A stretch of DNA of 64,000 nt from Nectonema munidae (Eukaryota > Nematomorpha > Nectonematoida > Nectonematidae). Below, piece after piece: positions 33,440 to 44,742 of this stretch. Below the pieces are notes generated by a model that searched no databases, was not told where the DNA came from, and worked only from the letters and a program-made list of their open reading frames with translations. The position numbers and the translations under genes are program-made. The first letter of the stretch is position 1. Every line of letters begins with the position of its first letter. Where the stretch lies: positions 1-64,000 of the forward strand of contig JAUIRK010001002.1 in NCBI GenBank assembly GCA_030549495.1, given 5' to 3'.

Positions 33440-34270
33440 AAGTTTTAAATTCAAATGATAAATTTGAAATTTTAAAATGATTTGCTTCGGACAAAGTTAT
33501 TTTAAATATTTTCCAATGCAATGATTGCCTACTAAATTGTAGATTAATAAAGAGAAATGATGTATCTGATGGATATTGTTGAAAATGTTATGTTTGTGGT
33601 AAAAAAAAGACGGTGCTATCAGGATCTTTTTTTGCGTAAAACCACCTCACCTTAAATTCTATGATTTTGTTCATTTATGGATGGTGTCGTGTCGTGACTA
33701 TTCATTAGACGCTATTATTGATGAAGCATCTATTAAAAGTGGACGAACTGCTGTAGAATGGGCTAATTTTTGTAGAGAGATTGCTACAAGTTGGGTTGAA
33801 AGAAATTGTCTAACTGTTGGAGGTTTTGATGAAAACTTTGAACAAATTATGGTGAAATTGATGAAAGCAAGTTTTTTCATAGAAAATATCACAGGGGTAC
33901 TTGGAGAGAAGGTCATTGGGTGTTTGGATCAATGGAAAGAAATAGTAAGAAATGTTTTTTAGTTGAAGTTGAAGATACTACCAGGATCCATTATTGTTTA
34001 TGACGAATGGGCTACTTACAGGAACATTTCTAACTATAATAATGGAGTTTATGATCATTGGGTAGTGATACACCAACGTAATTTTGTAGACCCAAATGAT
34101 ATGAACATTCAACGCAAAACATTGAAAATCTTTGGATGCGGGCCAAAAGAAAATTTAAAAGACAGTTTGGCACCTGCAACGAATTATTCAAATCATATTT
34201 AGATGAGTTCGTTTAGAGAAGCCATTTTCCAAAAGCAAAATTATTTTCTGTGTTTTTAAATTCTTTAAAA
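33440..34270 (+). mobile_element. Merlin (IS1016/IS1595-like) transposase relic
   Basis: An amino zinc-ribbon-like part is seen (CNDCLLNCRLIKRNDVSDGY and CWKC-type cysteines, about 33515-33600, partly broken), then KKKTVLSGSFFA, a helical segment with AVEWANFCREIATSW (about 33750-33795) and the transposase core: FDENFEQIM (33825-33850), LPGSIIVYDEWATYRNIS (about 33978-34031) and VIHQRNFVDPNDMNIQ (about 34066-34113). These match the Asp-containing blocks and the VNHS-FVDP block of Merlin elements. Stops at about 33961 and 34200 interrupt it. The usual block with the catalytic Glu is not preserved (KTLKIFGCGPK). Terminal repeats were not found. Confidence 0.78.
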
Positions 34271-34916
34271 GATTTATTGCAACCCCGAAGTATTGAACAG
34301 AGATAAAGTATGTATTTTTATTTTTAAATTAAATATTTTTTTATTTACTCTCATACTATGTAAATTAAATCTAGGATCTAGAGTAAAATATAGTTAATGA
34401 ATTCTAATTAAATTTGAAATCTATAAAAAAAATATTTTCTTTAATTAATCTTTATATTATGATAGAGTTTACTAATGTATAGTTTGATTGACATCACAAC
34501 AGCCAATAATTTGTCAAAGAATTTTTTTGATTGAGAGAACCGTAAAGTAAAAGATTACCAAAAGAGATAGAACCAGAAAAGTCTACTAGACACCCTGCGA
34601 TGTTTATATGAAAAAATGTGATTGATTCAGGGGCAAGGGTATAAAATGAAGTTATAATTGTGCAAACAAAAATAAAACAATAAATTAAGATTGCATTATT
34701 TCATTTTACTCAGCATCATTCAAAAATAGTTTAAAAGCTAAATTGATACAAGCTATAAAAAGTAAAATAACTTTTAACATTTTGCAATGGTTTGCCTTTT
34801 ATAACTTTTAAGGAAAAAAAGTCTCTCAGAAAAAGTTATAGAGCTTCAACAAAAACTAAAAAATTTTAGAGCATAAATTAAGTTTTTTGAAAACTAATTT
34901 GACGTATCCTCTACAG

Positions 34917-37359
34917 CAGAAGTCTTCAAAGTGGGGGTCGCGACCCCCAGGGGAGTCGCGTAACCATAGAAAGGGGGTCGCCAAAATTATAACTATGGAA
35001 TTTTTTTAAATAATATTCAACATTGTTTTTTTACTAATTTAACAAACACAACAATTTTCAATATAAATTGACAATCGTTTTAATTTAAATGGTATTGTTA
35101 AACTTCATCAAGAAAGCAAAATAATATGATATTTTTATTTAATTCCATAATTTTCTATTTTTTATTTTAAGATAAATCGACGATGGATAAGTGGCTGATA
35201 AACAAGAGAAAAACCTCTGATGATTTGAGTGATGCCCGCACGATGGCAAGCGGTGTAACAAGTTCTAAAGCGGAAGAAAAAGAGAATAAGCTTTTTTATG
35301 TGAAAAAAAGAAAGTACAACAAAACTTATTTACAATTTGGATTCACTTTCATTGAAATAAATAATGAGCAGCGCCCAATGTGTGTGGTTTGCAGTGAGCA
35401 CTTAGCAAGCGAAAGCATGAGGCCTGCAAAATTGAAAAGGCATCTCGAAACTAAACATCCTTCTTGTGTTAATAAACCCGTGGAGTACTTTGAAAGGTTG
35501 TTGCAATCTACAAGAAAACAACAGTCAAATATTGAAGCGCATTCTGTAACAAATTTAAAATATTTGCGGGCATCGTATGAAGCATCTTTTTTGATTGCGA
35601 AGGCTAAAAAACCGTTTACAATTGGAGAAGAGCTTGCTCTTCCAATAGCCATCAGAATGACCGAAATTCTCATCGGACAAAAATATGCAAACGAATTAAA
35701 AAAAAATCCTATGGGTGACACCACAGTGAGCAGAAGAATTACGAAAATTAGCGAGGACTTACATGAACAATTACTAGAAAGAATTAAAGAAAATTCAAAA
35801 TTCGCAATTCAATTGGATGAGACAACGGATATTACAAACATGGCACAATTATTAGTGTATGTAAGGTATTGCTACCACAATGATCTTCATGAAGATTTAC
35901 TTTTTTGCAAGCCATTGGAAGCACACGCTATAGGTGGGGCAATGTTTCAAAAAGTAGACGAATTTTTTGAAGAAGTCGGATTAAAATGGGCTGACTGTGT
36001 TGGAGTTTGCACAGATGGTGCAGCCGCAATGACAGGAAAGAATGTTGGCTTCCACAGTAAAGTCAGATCCGTTTGTAAAAAGGAAGTAACCTTCACTCAT
36101 TGCATGATTCATCGGGAGGTGCTAGCAACAAAAAAAATTAGCGAAGAATTGTGTGAAGTGCTACAAGATTCAGTGAAAATAATCAATTCCATTAAATCTC
36201 GTGCTAGTCGACTCTTTACGAATTTTTGCAAAGAAATGGGCTCAGAATTTGAATCTTTGCTGCTCCACACGGATATTAGATGGCTTTCAAGAGGTCGAGC
36301 TTTAAGAAGGCTACTGACATTAAAAAATGAAGTCATGTTATTTTTATCAAGTAATGACTCTGAATTGGCAAAATACTTTTACAATGAAGACTGGGTTTCT
36401 AAACTTTGTTATTTATCAGATATTCTTGACAAACTTAATGAACTCAACATATCATTGCAAGGTGCAGACACAAATATTTTTACATTAACTTCGAAAATTC
36501 AAGGTTTTATTAAAAAAACTAATGTTTGGTTGATTAATGTGAAAAGAAACACATACGAAATGTTTCCATGTTTGGAAGAGTTCATAATGAAAAACGCACT
36601 AAGTTTTGAAAAAGTTAAACCCATCATAATCGCTCATTTAGTAAGTTTAGCAGAAAATTTCAAAAAGTATTTTCTCAAAGAATCAGACATGAGCCAATTT
36701 GCTTGGATTCAAAATCCATTTGATGTTGATGTCGAAAAAGTGAGTAATCTTACAGTAAAGGTTCAGGAAGAATTGGCAGAACTTTCTTCTGATTCTTCTT
36801 TAAAAATCACGTTCGCTAAAATGAGTCTCATATCGTTTTGGTCTGGTCTTGATTCAGAATATTCGAACTTATCTCAGCTTGCAATAAACACTCTTCTACC
36901 TTTGCATCGACTTATTTATGCGAAAGTGCTTTTTCGGCATTAACTAACCTAAAAACAAAACATCGAGTAAATTTGAAATGTATCGAAACCGTAGTAAGAC
37001 CAGCTTTGACAAAGTTAGAGCCTAGATTTGATCTTTTATGCAAAAAAATGCAATCGCATCAATCTCATTGATTCAAATGAAATGATATAATCTTAATAAT
37101 GATATATGATTTTAACTGCTATTATCTTTCATAACCCCTTATTTTTTTCGTACATATGCTTATTTCTGTGAATTCTTTTATAAATAAATAAAAAAAAGTA
37201 AAATATATTTTATTTCATGTTTAGCTTATGTTGATTTTTCGAAGGAATAAACTTTTTCACTCCATTAACTTATTTTTTATTTATAAAAAAGTTTGGTGGG
37301 TCACGAAAAAAAATTTTTTCCAAAAAGGGGTCGCGACAAAAAAAGTTTGAAGAGCACTG
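34917..37359 (+). mobile_element. ZBED/SCAND3-type hAT transposon, nearly intact
   Basis: It is bounded by an exact 8-bp duplication, CTCTACAG (34909-34916 and 37360-37367). Ends CAGAAGTCTTCAAAG and, inverted, CAGTGCTCTTCAAAC are imperfect repeats. GGGGGTCGCGACCCCC just inside the left end is palindromic, and GGGGTCGCGAC recurs near the right end. Copies A and B show the unoccupied target. The element holds one long transposase frame. Confidence 0.93.
35183..36943 (+). CDS. hAT transposase, ZBED/SCAND3-like
   Basis: This 586-residue frame starts MDKWLINKRK, the usual start of this family. A BED zinc finger is present (C67, C70, H87, H92). The RNase H-like core has LDETTD (D212) and CTDGAAAMTG (D278), followed by HCMIHREVLA and TDIRWLSRGRAL. 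Such enzymes excise the element and reinsert it with 8-bp duplications; relatives were domesticated as ZBED host proteins. The frame ends at LLPLHRLIYAKVLFRH, but the next frame over, from about 36900 to 37070, continues with the conserved TYLCESAFSALTNLKTKH block and on to LLCKKMQS. A single-base loss near 36900 thus removes the conserved acidic CESAF block. Otherwise no breaks are visible, so the copy is young. Confidence 0.92.
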   Translation: MDKWLINKRKTSDDLSDARTMASGVTSSKAEEKENKLFYVKKRKYNKTYLQFGFTFIEINNEQRPMCVVCSEHLASESMRPAKLKRHLETKHPSCVNKPVEYFERLLQSTRKQQSNIEAHSVTNLKYLRASYEASFLIAKAKKPFTIGEELALPIAIRMTEILIGQKYANELKKNPMGDTTVSRRITKISEDLHEQLLERIKENSKFAIQLDETTDITNMAQLLVYVRYCYHNDLHEDLLFCKPLEAHAIGGAMFQKVDEFFEEVGLKWADCVGVCTDGAAAMTGKNVGFHSKVRSVCKKEVTFTHCMIHREVLATKKISEELCEVLQDSVKIINSIKSRASRLFTNFCKEMGSEFESLLLHTDIRWLSRGRALRRLLTLKNEVMLFLSSNDSELAKYFYNEDWVSKLCYLSDILDKLNELNISLQGADTNIFTLTSKIQGFIKKTNVWLINVKRNTYEMFPCLEEFIMKNALSFEKVKPIIIAHLVSLAENFKKYFLKESDMSQFAWIQNPFDVDVEKVSNLTVKVQEELAELSSDSSLKITFAKMSLISFWSGLDSEYSNLSQLAINTLLPLHRLIYAKVLFRH

Positions 37360-37988
37360 CTCTACAGCATACTCTATGGGTGACAAGGCAGGTTGGTTGA
37401 GATGATGGACTCAGCACGGAAGCCTCTGGATTCGATTCCTCATCGATACGAATTTGTTCATAGTTTGACATAAGTGGTACATCAGTTTTGGTCAATGAAA
37501 ATACACCCGCTGCACCTACCTTTTACTCAAAATTGAAAAATTTGCTACATAATTAACATAAGAGAGAAAGGAGACAAAATAAAGTAATAAAGCAATTTTA
37601 ACTATAAAATGAAACTGTCTGTTCTCAGAATAATTTCAAAATAATAGGAGGCATTAAGAATTAGAGTTTATTTGGTATTTTCAAGTTTTTATAAGCAGCA
37701 AAAGCCAACGTTTAGGTAGCTAACCCTTATAGGGTGATTTGGTAGCACTTATGTTTTTTACATATTGTAAAGAATCATAGTATACAAAAATGGTAATTTA
37801 ATCACTTTTTATAAAATTATTTAAGTCTAAAAACACAAAATCATTAAAAAATTATTTTAACTAACATAAATCAAAGTATACGAGGAAAGAAAATCAATGC
37901 GTTTTTTTTTGAATATTTCTGTCCACAAATAAAATTCTGACAGCTGTTATAAATAGATTAAGTACATTTTTATCAACTGAAACATTTT

Positions 37989-38134
37989 TTTTGACAGGGT
38001 GTATCATGCAAGGGAAGTAGAAACTTCCATATCTGCACTGATGAACTTTTATAATAAGTCGATGGCATCGCTGGGATTCGAACCCAAAGGCTTTGGATCC
38101 GTAGCGATGCCTCTACCTATCAGCCCACCAGCCC
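37989..38134 (-). mobile_element. tRNA-derived SINE, family 1
   Basis: On the minus strand a box A-like GGGCTGATAGGTAGAGGCA and box B GGGTTCGAATCC lie at tRNA spacing, followed by a ~75-bp body and a short A-run. Exact 12-bp direct repeats CTGAAACATTTT (37977-37988, 38135-38146) flank it, and copy B shows the near-empty site. Confidence 0.88.
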
Positions 38135-38778
38135 CTGAAACATTTTGTTTCGATATTATATTTTTATTATAATAATCAACAAATTTTCAAAAAATGATTT
38201 AATTAATTATGTACAGTGTTACTAACAAAATTTAACAATCGAACATTATAAAAAATATCTCTGCTCAAATATTAAGCAAATAGAGTATTCTTGCTTTTAA
38301 ACTGAATAGCTAGTCAAAATATTCATTCCCAAATAGCTATTGAAAAAAATTTCTTGACTTGGAAAAATTATAGATACACATAGGAGACAGGCGATTTGGA
38401 GAGAGCAGTGCGACTCACGCTCAAAGCGCAAATTTGGCAAGGGGAGACTGCTCAAAGGGTAAATTGAAATGATTTTTATTATTATTATATAGCTCTCACG
38501 CATCGTCTGTAAAATATGTTTGATAGGAATTTCAGAGCAGCTTGGCTGATGTTTGATTGAAAAGTGTGCATTCCCTCTTTTATTCTCTTATCTTACATTA
38601 TCATGTATTCGAATGATCATTACATTATGTAATGATAATGTAAAATTTAAGATATATTTTTTTATCAAGATTTCTTAGAATAGTTGGCAATGTTTTTACA
38701 CTTTGCTTAAAATTTTTGTTAATAAAACTTAGTACAAATATTTTAATTTTTAGCGTATAACTTAGGGATTGGAATAAA

Positions 38779-38919
38779 GGTACCGTGGGGTGTTTTCATC
38801 GAGAAGGCACAATTGCGCCGCTTGCATCGAACTATGAGAAAGTTTGGCTTGATAAGGGATCGAACCCAAGACCTTGAGTTATCGAAAGCCAGTACCTAAC
38901 CCTCCTTACTCAAGCCCCC
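38779..38919 (-). mobile_element. tRNA-derived SINE, family 2, copy 1
   Basis: The minus strand has GATAACTCAAGGTCTTGGGT then TCGATCCC (box B) with a box A region about 30 bp before, and a tail CAAGCGGCGCAATTGTGCCT. A second copy in the other orientation lies at 58091-58218. Confidence 0.82.
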
Positions 38920-39259
38920 AAAATATATATTTTGGAATAGCTAATTTATATAAATTTAAAGTTTGTAGAATATTTATTCCAAAAATTTTAAACCTTTAAT
39001 TTCTATTGGCCAAATTAGCCTAAATAAAATTTCAATCTACTTTCCTGACTGAATATATGTGTATGTAGAATATGAAGATTATATAAGATGATTCTTTTTT
39101 ACTACTGTACTGAAAATTCGACAACATTGTATATTCAAAAATTGTCTGAACAATCCTAATCTCAATGGGATGGATGGCATCTGCTTTGTCTAAACCAGTT
39201 TATTCTTCTTAAACCATACTTAAGATTTTGCAAAAACATTCCTATGTTATTTATCAAAC
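38920..39259. other. Spacer, no gene seen
   Basis: AT-rich; no motif or domain identified. Confidence 0.3.
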
Positions 39260-39437
39260 ATGAATTTGTGCAATCGTTCATCCAATAGTTTTGTTAATTG
39301 GACTCGAGTGATTTACTACCAGCGCAAGCTTCACTTGACGGGCTTCAAAAAAGTAGATGCTAACACTTCAGAACACAAAGGACATTTATGTTCCTCTTCC
39401 CCACCAGACGTTAATGCATCAAAACGAAATTTCAAGT
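39260..39437 (+). other. Possible orphan exon
   Basis: This block is less AT-rich than its surroundings and open from an ATG. The residues YYQRKLHLTGFKKV faintly resemble the recognition helix of heat-shock-factor DNA-binding domains (RQL-x-x-x-GF-KV), but the rest does not match. GTGAGT follows at about 39439, so a splice donor is possible. No partner exon was found. It may be chance. Confidence 0.2.
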
Positions 39438-39439
39438 GT

Positions 39440-40173
39440 GAGTTGTCATATTTCATTTTTTTAGTCATTAAGAAAAATGCACATTAACAAATTAGGCGTG
39501 AAAAGCAATAAAAGAAAAAAATAGTACTCAATTCAAAGAGAAATTTATTTATTCTTTTTAAATTTCATTTATTGGCAAAATGGCAAATGACTCAATATGG
39601 GTGCAATATTTTGAGAAAAATGATTCACTCAGTATAATATAAATTCATGAGGTTACTTATTGAGAAAAATTTATCAAAAAACATATTTTGATCTTTATAT
39701 CTTCTCTTTTTTTTCTTCAGTGAACACATCAATAAGCGTAATCCAAAATATTTTTTGTGGCATAGAAATTTTTATGCAGTAAACAATAATAAAAATAAAA
39801 AAGCAAAAAAAAATTCGGCAACTATTTTTAATCGTATACATTATGAACTAACTTAAATTTTGGCGAATAATCCAAAAGTTATAAGAAATATAAAAACGAA
39901 GATTAATTTATAAAAAAACGGAAAACTAAAACTATTTTATAAAAATCTACAAATAAATTTAGGTTCTGATAGTAGAGTGGTTTTATAATTGTCTTGGAAA
40001 TTGTTACAAATTAAAGGTGAAAATTTGTCAAAATTTAACAAGCTTTAGTTTAAAATTGCCAAATATAAAAAATATGCATCCCTCATCTGCTAATTAATCG
40101 TAATGAAGCCCATGGAATATAAAAACAATAAAATTGTATTTCGTACTTATGATATAAGTAATGTATTCTGAAA
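39440..40173. other. AT-rich spacer, no gene seen
   Basis: Part of it (about 39930-40110: AAAATCTACAAATAAATTTA and CATCCCTCATCTGCTAATTA) recurs at about 41585-41735, so it is a low-grade dispersed repeat. Confidence 0.5.
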
Positions 40174-40394
40174 GCACATCCTCAAAATTATTGGGGGCGA
40201 AATTTTTTTGTTGCAATTTTCAAAATTAGTGGTCTGGAAATACCACGGGAGAAAATAGTTTGTTAAAATAGTGTATTCAGCGCATACCTAAAGTCCTAAA
40301 TTTATAAGACTACTTTATATTTTTTTTACAAAATTGGTGAATTTAAATACTATACTTCCAGCGAAAATATTTTAATTAGATTTGCATATTGAAT

Positions 40395-40475
40395 ATGGTG
40401 CGCAGAAAAAATGCCTTGGGAAAAAATGCCCCCAATTAAAAAGTAGGAAAAAATGCCCCAACAAAAAAATTTGAA
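40395..40475. repeat. Short AAAAAATGCC repeats
   Basis: AAAAAATGCC words occur three times over about 65 bp (40408-40460). The wording recalls the ends of other array-rich elements, but this is not assignable. Confidence 0.45.
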
Positions 40476-40725
40476 AAAATTATTAATTAAAATTTAAAAA
40501 AAAAAATTTTTTTAAAGATATGTCAAATAAAGATTTTTTTGTAAAAAAAACAAAAAGTTAACTTTTCATCTAAAACATTTAAAATTTAATTAAAGTAAAC
40601 TAAAAAACTCGGCATAGGACAATTTTTTAAATACAAAAAAAAATTTATAAAACAGTAAATATTTTTGGACTTTGTATGTATCAGAACACTTTCTAAATAT
40701 AATTTGTGTCTTAACTGATTTTAAG

Positions 40726-41460
40726 GGTCCTCAGACATTTCGCCCCATTATTTTCATAAGACAGTTCGTTCCATGGACAATTAGCCCCATTATTTTCATA
40801 AGACATTTTGTTTCATGGACAATTCGCCTAACTATTTTCATAAAACAATTTGCCCCATTATTTTCATAAAATAATTCGCCTCATAATTTTCATAAGACGA
40901 TTTGCCTCATGCTCAATTTGCCCCGTTATTTTTATAAGAGAATGCGCTCTATTATTTTTATAAAACTTCCAGTCCTATTTTTATAAGGCAATTCTTCCCA
41001 TTAAAAATTTCCTATATTTTTTTAATACAATTCTTGCCATAGACAATTTACTCTATTTATGCATATCAATTAGTACTATTGTTTTATTAAAACCGTTTTT
41101 TCAATTTTTTGAACAATTTATAGGCTTTTTTCATAAGACTATTTTTCATAAACGGTTTGGCATATAAACGTTTTGCCTAATATCACACCTCATCTCAATA
41201 AAAATAGCTATATTTTAATTATATTTAGTTTTTTGAAAAATTGTTTTTTGAAAGGCAGTTCTTTTATAAATGAAACAAATATTTAAAATTTTTAAACAAA
41301 ATAAAAATTAATATCTTGTAATTGTAATATCATTGTAATTATCGTTTTCTTCAATTTTATCATCAATAATTTAAAATTATTTAAAAGTGATAAAAAAAAT
41401 TAAGAGATAAAATGATTAATTTGAAATAATTTAATAGAGATAAAATAAACAAGAATATAA
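40726..41460. mobile_element. M foldback element, copy 3 (right end missing)
   Basis: Starts with the M end GGTCCTCAGACATTTCGCCC and carries the TTCGCCCCATTATTTTCATA array with fewer units than M1. It follows the A and B copies through TTTTATCATCAATAAT, then stops where copy D resumes. Its left flank differs from that of M1, so it is an independent insertion. Confidence 0.78.
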
Positions 41461-41520
41461 AACATTTCATTTGAAAAATGAAATAGTCTACTAGGCACAT
41501 TACAGGAATTGATGAAATAA

Positions 41521-42140
41521 TTTCTAATAAATTTTAAATTTATTAGAAAAACATTATACTGACCCATAAAAAACTAAAACAATTTTATAAAAATCTACAA
41601 ATAAATTTAGATTCTGAGAGTCCAGTCGCTTTATAATTGTGCTGGGAATTGTTACAGAATATAGGTGAAAATTTGTCCACATGAAAGGAGCTTTAGTTTA
41701 AAATGCATCCCTCATCTGCTAATTAATCGCATGAAGCACATGGAATATAAAAATAGAAAAATGGTATTTCTCAAGTACTTATGATATCTGAAACCCCATA
41801 AAAATGCTTTAATTTGGTATATCGCATGATACATTTTGTTGAGAAATGCGAAAGTTATAAGCGTTTTAATATTGGACTAAAATTTAAGTAAGAACACTCA
41901 CTACAAATAAACTAAGCGTACACTAGCTCGATAAAATAAAATTAGAATTTTAAAGTTAAGTGGTTTAAAATTTTGTGTAAAATTTTTTAAATGGTGCTTT
42001 CAATATGTATGTAAAATATTTTTTGAAAATTCTTATTTTCGGTACGTTTTTTACAAATCATTAAGCATAATTTACGCCTTTTACGATTTATTATATAATC
42101 TTGCAAAACCTGAAGAGGTTGGAGAACTCCTTAAAATTTT
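41521..42140 (-). repeat. Dispersed repeat R, copy 3 (diverged, reversed)
   Basis: AAAACATTATACTGACCCAT at about 41548-41567 and TATGTATGTAAAATATTTTT at about 42004-42023 are reverse or forward words of R. The copy is degraded and interrupted by other repeat sequence. Confidence 0.55.
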
Positions 42141-43920
42141 TAGTTATATTTTTTAACGTAAAAAAGAAAGATATGCGACAACCTATTATAAATGTACTCG
42201 CTTAAATTAAAGATATTTTAACCTTCACCTACATTTCTGTGTATTATTTAATTTGATACTTATTTAAAATAAAATGAGCTCCGTGCATGATATGATATAA
42301 TAACAACGGGAAGAGAATGGTGTAAAAATCATTGCGTTTTTGAAAGGAATATTTAATTTCTTAGAAGAAATATTTAATTTTATACAATATTAACTTTAAT
42401 TTTAAAACAAAAAAATTATTTATTAAAATTTGAAACTATTTATGATAAAGGGCGAAACAATTTCTATTTGCCGTGAAACACAAAAAAAACTTTGCATTTT
42501 GAACAAGAGTTGTTGGTTCGATTTTCGATATTTCTTTTAGAACAAAGCAAACATCTTTGGCGTTTGATGGATTTCAACATCACATGCTCACTTTTTGTTG
42601 GCCTTGGGGTGACTATAGCTCTTTTGGACAAGGAAGTTTGGTGCAACTCTATTTCTTAAACTAAAATTGTTGATTAGCTCTCTCGCAATAATTCTTATAA
42701 ACTGTTTCAAAACATAAATTTTATCAAAATTCTTAGTGAAAATGATGTGAGAATTCAACAGGCAAACTGTAAACAAGTCAAAGAAAATTTTACTATAATA
42801 CTTTTTACAATATCTTCTATCATTTATATAATAGCTTATTTCTGATCAAGTATATCTACACCATTCATGCTTTGATTATATTTCTTGACCATGACAGGAC
42901 AGCATATTTCGATTTTATCAGTAAACGCTCTTTTTCCTCTTCTTGAAACAGTAACGTCCTTGCCATTGAAAAAATTTGAAATCAAAATTACTGATCTGTT
43001 ATCGTAGCATTTTATAACACATATATTTGATTTGGATGAATAAAGACACTCAGAATCTCTCCTCTTCATTTTTTTATCTGGTATGGAATTTGGTAAACCT
43101 CTTCTTGATTTGTTGATTATTGCAATTGAAAATATTTTATGGTTGTATAAAATATTCATCAGGTTTACTGATTAGAAATAATTTTCGAAAAAAATATAAA
43201 AGGATAAACCTTGAATCTTTTCTGTCAATTTCAATACCCAATTCGGTCCAAGTCCTTCTTCACACTCCTCTTTTTTGCCGGGATAAATATCGAATTCATA
43301 AAGATATCCATCATCACTTGAACATCTACAAAAAACTTTGAAACCCCCATTTTATTAGTTTTGATACACTGTTTCATAGAGTTTCTACCCTTGAATGATA
43401 ACATGTGTTCGTCTATTGACTGATTCAAAGTTGATTCTCGTGCTTTTAAAAAAGATTTGTTGAAAAGCTTTATCATGATTTTTGTCATCAGTTTGCCCAA
43501 TTTTTGAGTTGTCATTGAAATAAAGATTCGATCTAATAGCTTTGAAACGTTCTCTAGGCATAACATTTGATACAAAAGGAACATTTAAACTAGGTTCCAC
43601 CGACCAATAATCGTATAAATCAGGTAACACATGATATCCCATGACAATATTCTTTCCCAAAAAAGCTCTCATTTCCTCATCACTCACTTTGAAATTCACT
43701 CCATTCTGTTCTGCATAGAGGTTACTTTGTACCACTAAAAGGTTCATAAAGTTGTTCAAGCCAGAAACTTTGCAAAACACTTCAAAAGGACTCAAATTTG
43801 TCGCAAGATTTATTCTTCCATAAGAAATTTAATTCAATACTTTCCATTTCACCTTTTTTAGTCCAACTTTCTGTCCTTCCAAACTTCCAATATTTATTTG
43901 TTTGGATTGTTTACTTTTAA

Positions 43921-44051
43921 CCCATTTAAGACCAAGCAAAGCAGACGATATCTAAAAAAAACGCAGACGATTTATATTCATAGTCATTGAAAAAAGCAGA
44001 CTAAGATGAAATTACTTATGTTCCAAAATAGGAACATTGGTCGTAAAGGGG
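43921..44051. mobile_element. 131-bp piggyBac MITE
   Basis: TTAA lies at both sides (43917-43920, 44052-44055). The ends CCCATTTAAGACCA and, inverted, CCCCTTTACGACCA agree at 12 of 14 positions. It interrupts the amino end of the piggyBac transposase. The coding sequence on the two sides joins in phase across a single TTAA, so it came in after the gene. Confidence 0.9.
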
Positions 44052-44395
44052 TTAAGCTCATCTTCAATAATAACGACATCAGTTATCTCTCCATTCTCCT
44101 CTTCATAAAAATTTATATCTTCCTCATCCAAATTATAATCAACATCTGATGCATCACTGTTATCAGCTAACACAATTTGTTCGATACAATTTTTCTTATA
44201 ATTAAAAATTCTTGTGCGTAAATTACGTGAAGCCATTTTAAATTTATGTTTTATTGAATATGAAAAAAATTTATATTTTAAACTAAAAATCATTTAATTG
44301 ATTATAAATACTAATATTTATATTTTATTGTACTTTTATTATAATATCTTTACCCTTATTGTTTTTATTGAAAAATTTTCACTTTCTGCCTATAG

Positions 44396-44742
44396 GGACA
44401 AATATGTCCCTTTGTTATATATATTTCTTATATTTAAACTAAAACAGCTGTCGTTATAATTTAAATATATACACATAAATATTTATTTTTTTATAATACA
44501 TTCTTAATTTTGTCATTTGTCTTGATTCTACAAAAAGAACAGGTAAAAGAAACATGATTTCAATTTCCCATTTTTAACATAAAAAACTGCCCAAAACAAA
44601 AAAAAGTAGGAAATAACTTGTTTACAAAAACGTATTTTTAATCATGAATGTCTTATTGATTGAATTTTGCATATATATAAAATTATATGTATATATAAAT
44701 GAAAATAATCTCAGATAAAACTTGTGGGACATATATGTCCTG
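44396..44742. promoter_or_regulatory. Paired GGGACATATATGTCC-type palindromes near the piggyBac end
   Basis: GGGACAAATATGTCCC at 44396-44411 and GGGACATATATGTCC at about 44727-44741 lie in the upstream terminal region. Such subterminal palindromes often serve as transposase-binding sites in piggyBac elements; that role here is inferred. Confidence 0.5.

Larger units (their letters stand above)
34577..38575. mobile_element. hAT-type non-autonomous element, copy C (truncated, with insertions)
   Basis: The sequence from GTCTACTAGACACCCTGCGA onward matches copies A (6193) and B (46307). It continues after the ZBED-hAT insertion through the tRNA-like segment, the unoccupied M2 site near 37850, and the CTCACGCATCGTCTG block shared with A at 10211. 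The left terminus is missing and the right one was not found. A SINE is inserted at 37989. Confidence 0.82.
40174..41520. mobile_element. hAT-type non-autonomous element, copy D (left end)
   Basis: GCACATCCTCAAAATTATTG begins inside the terminal repeat; the first bases are lost. It runs to about 40387 in register with A and B but without M1, so this copy shows the M1-empty site. After foreign DNA containing another M copy it resumes at about 41461 (CATTTGAAAAATGAAATAGT) and stops near 41520. Confidence 0.8.

Noticed and set aside
34917-37359. ZBED-hAT as the autonomous partner of copies A-D
   Set aside because: Its terminal repeats (CAGAAGTCTTCAAAG type) differ from CAGGGGCGCACATCC. It is an insertion in copy C, not a family member.
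38040-38134. Possible tRNA gene on the minus strand
   Set aside because: It has a SINE body, an A-run and a 12-bp target duplication.
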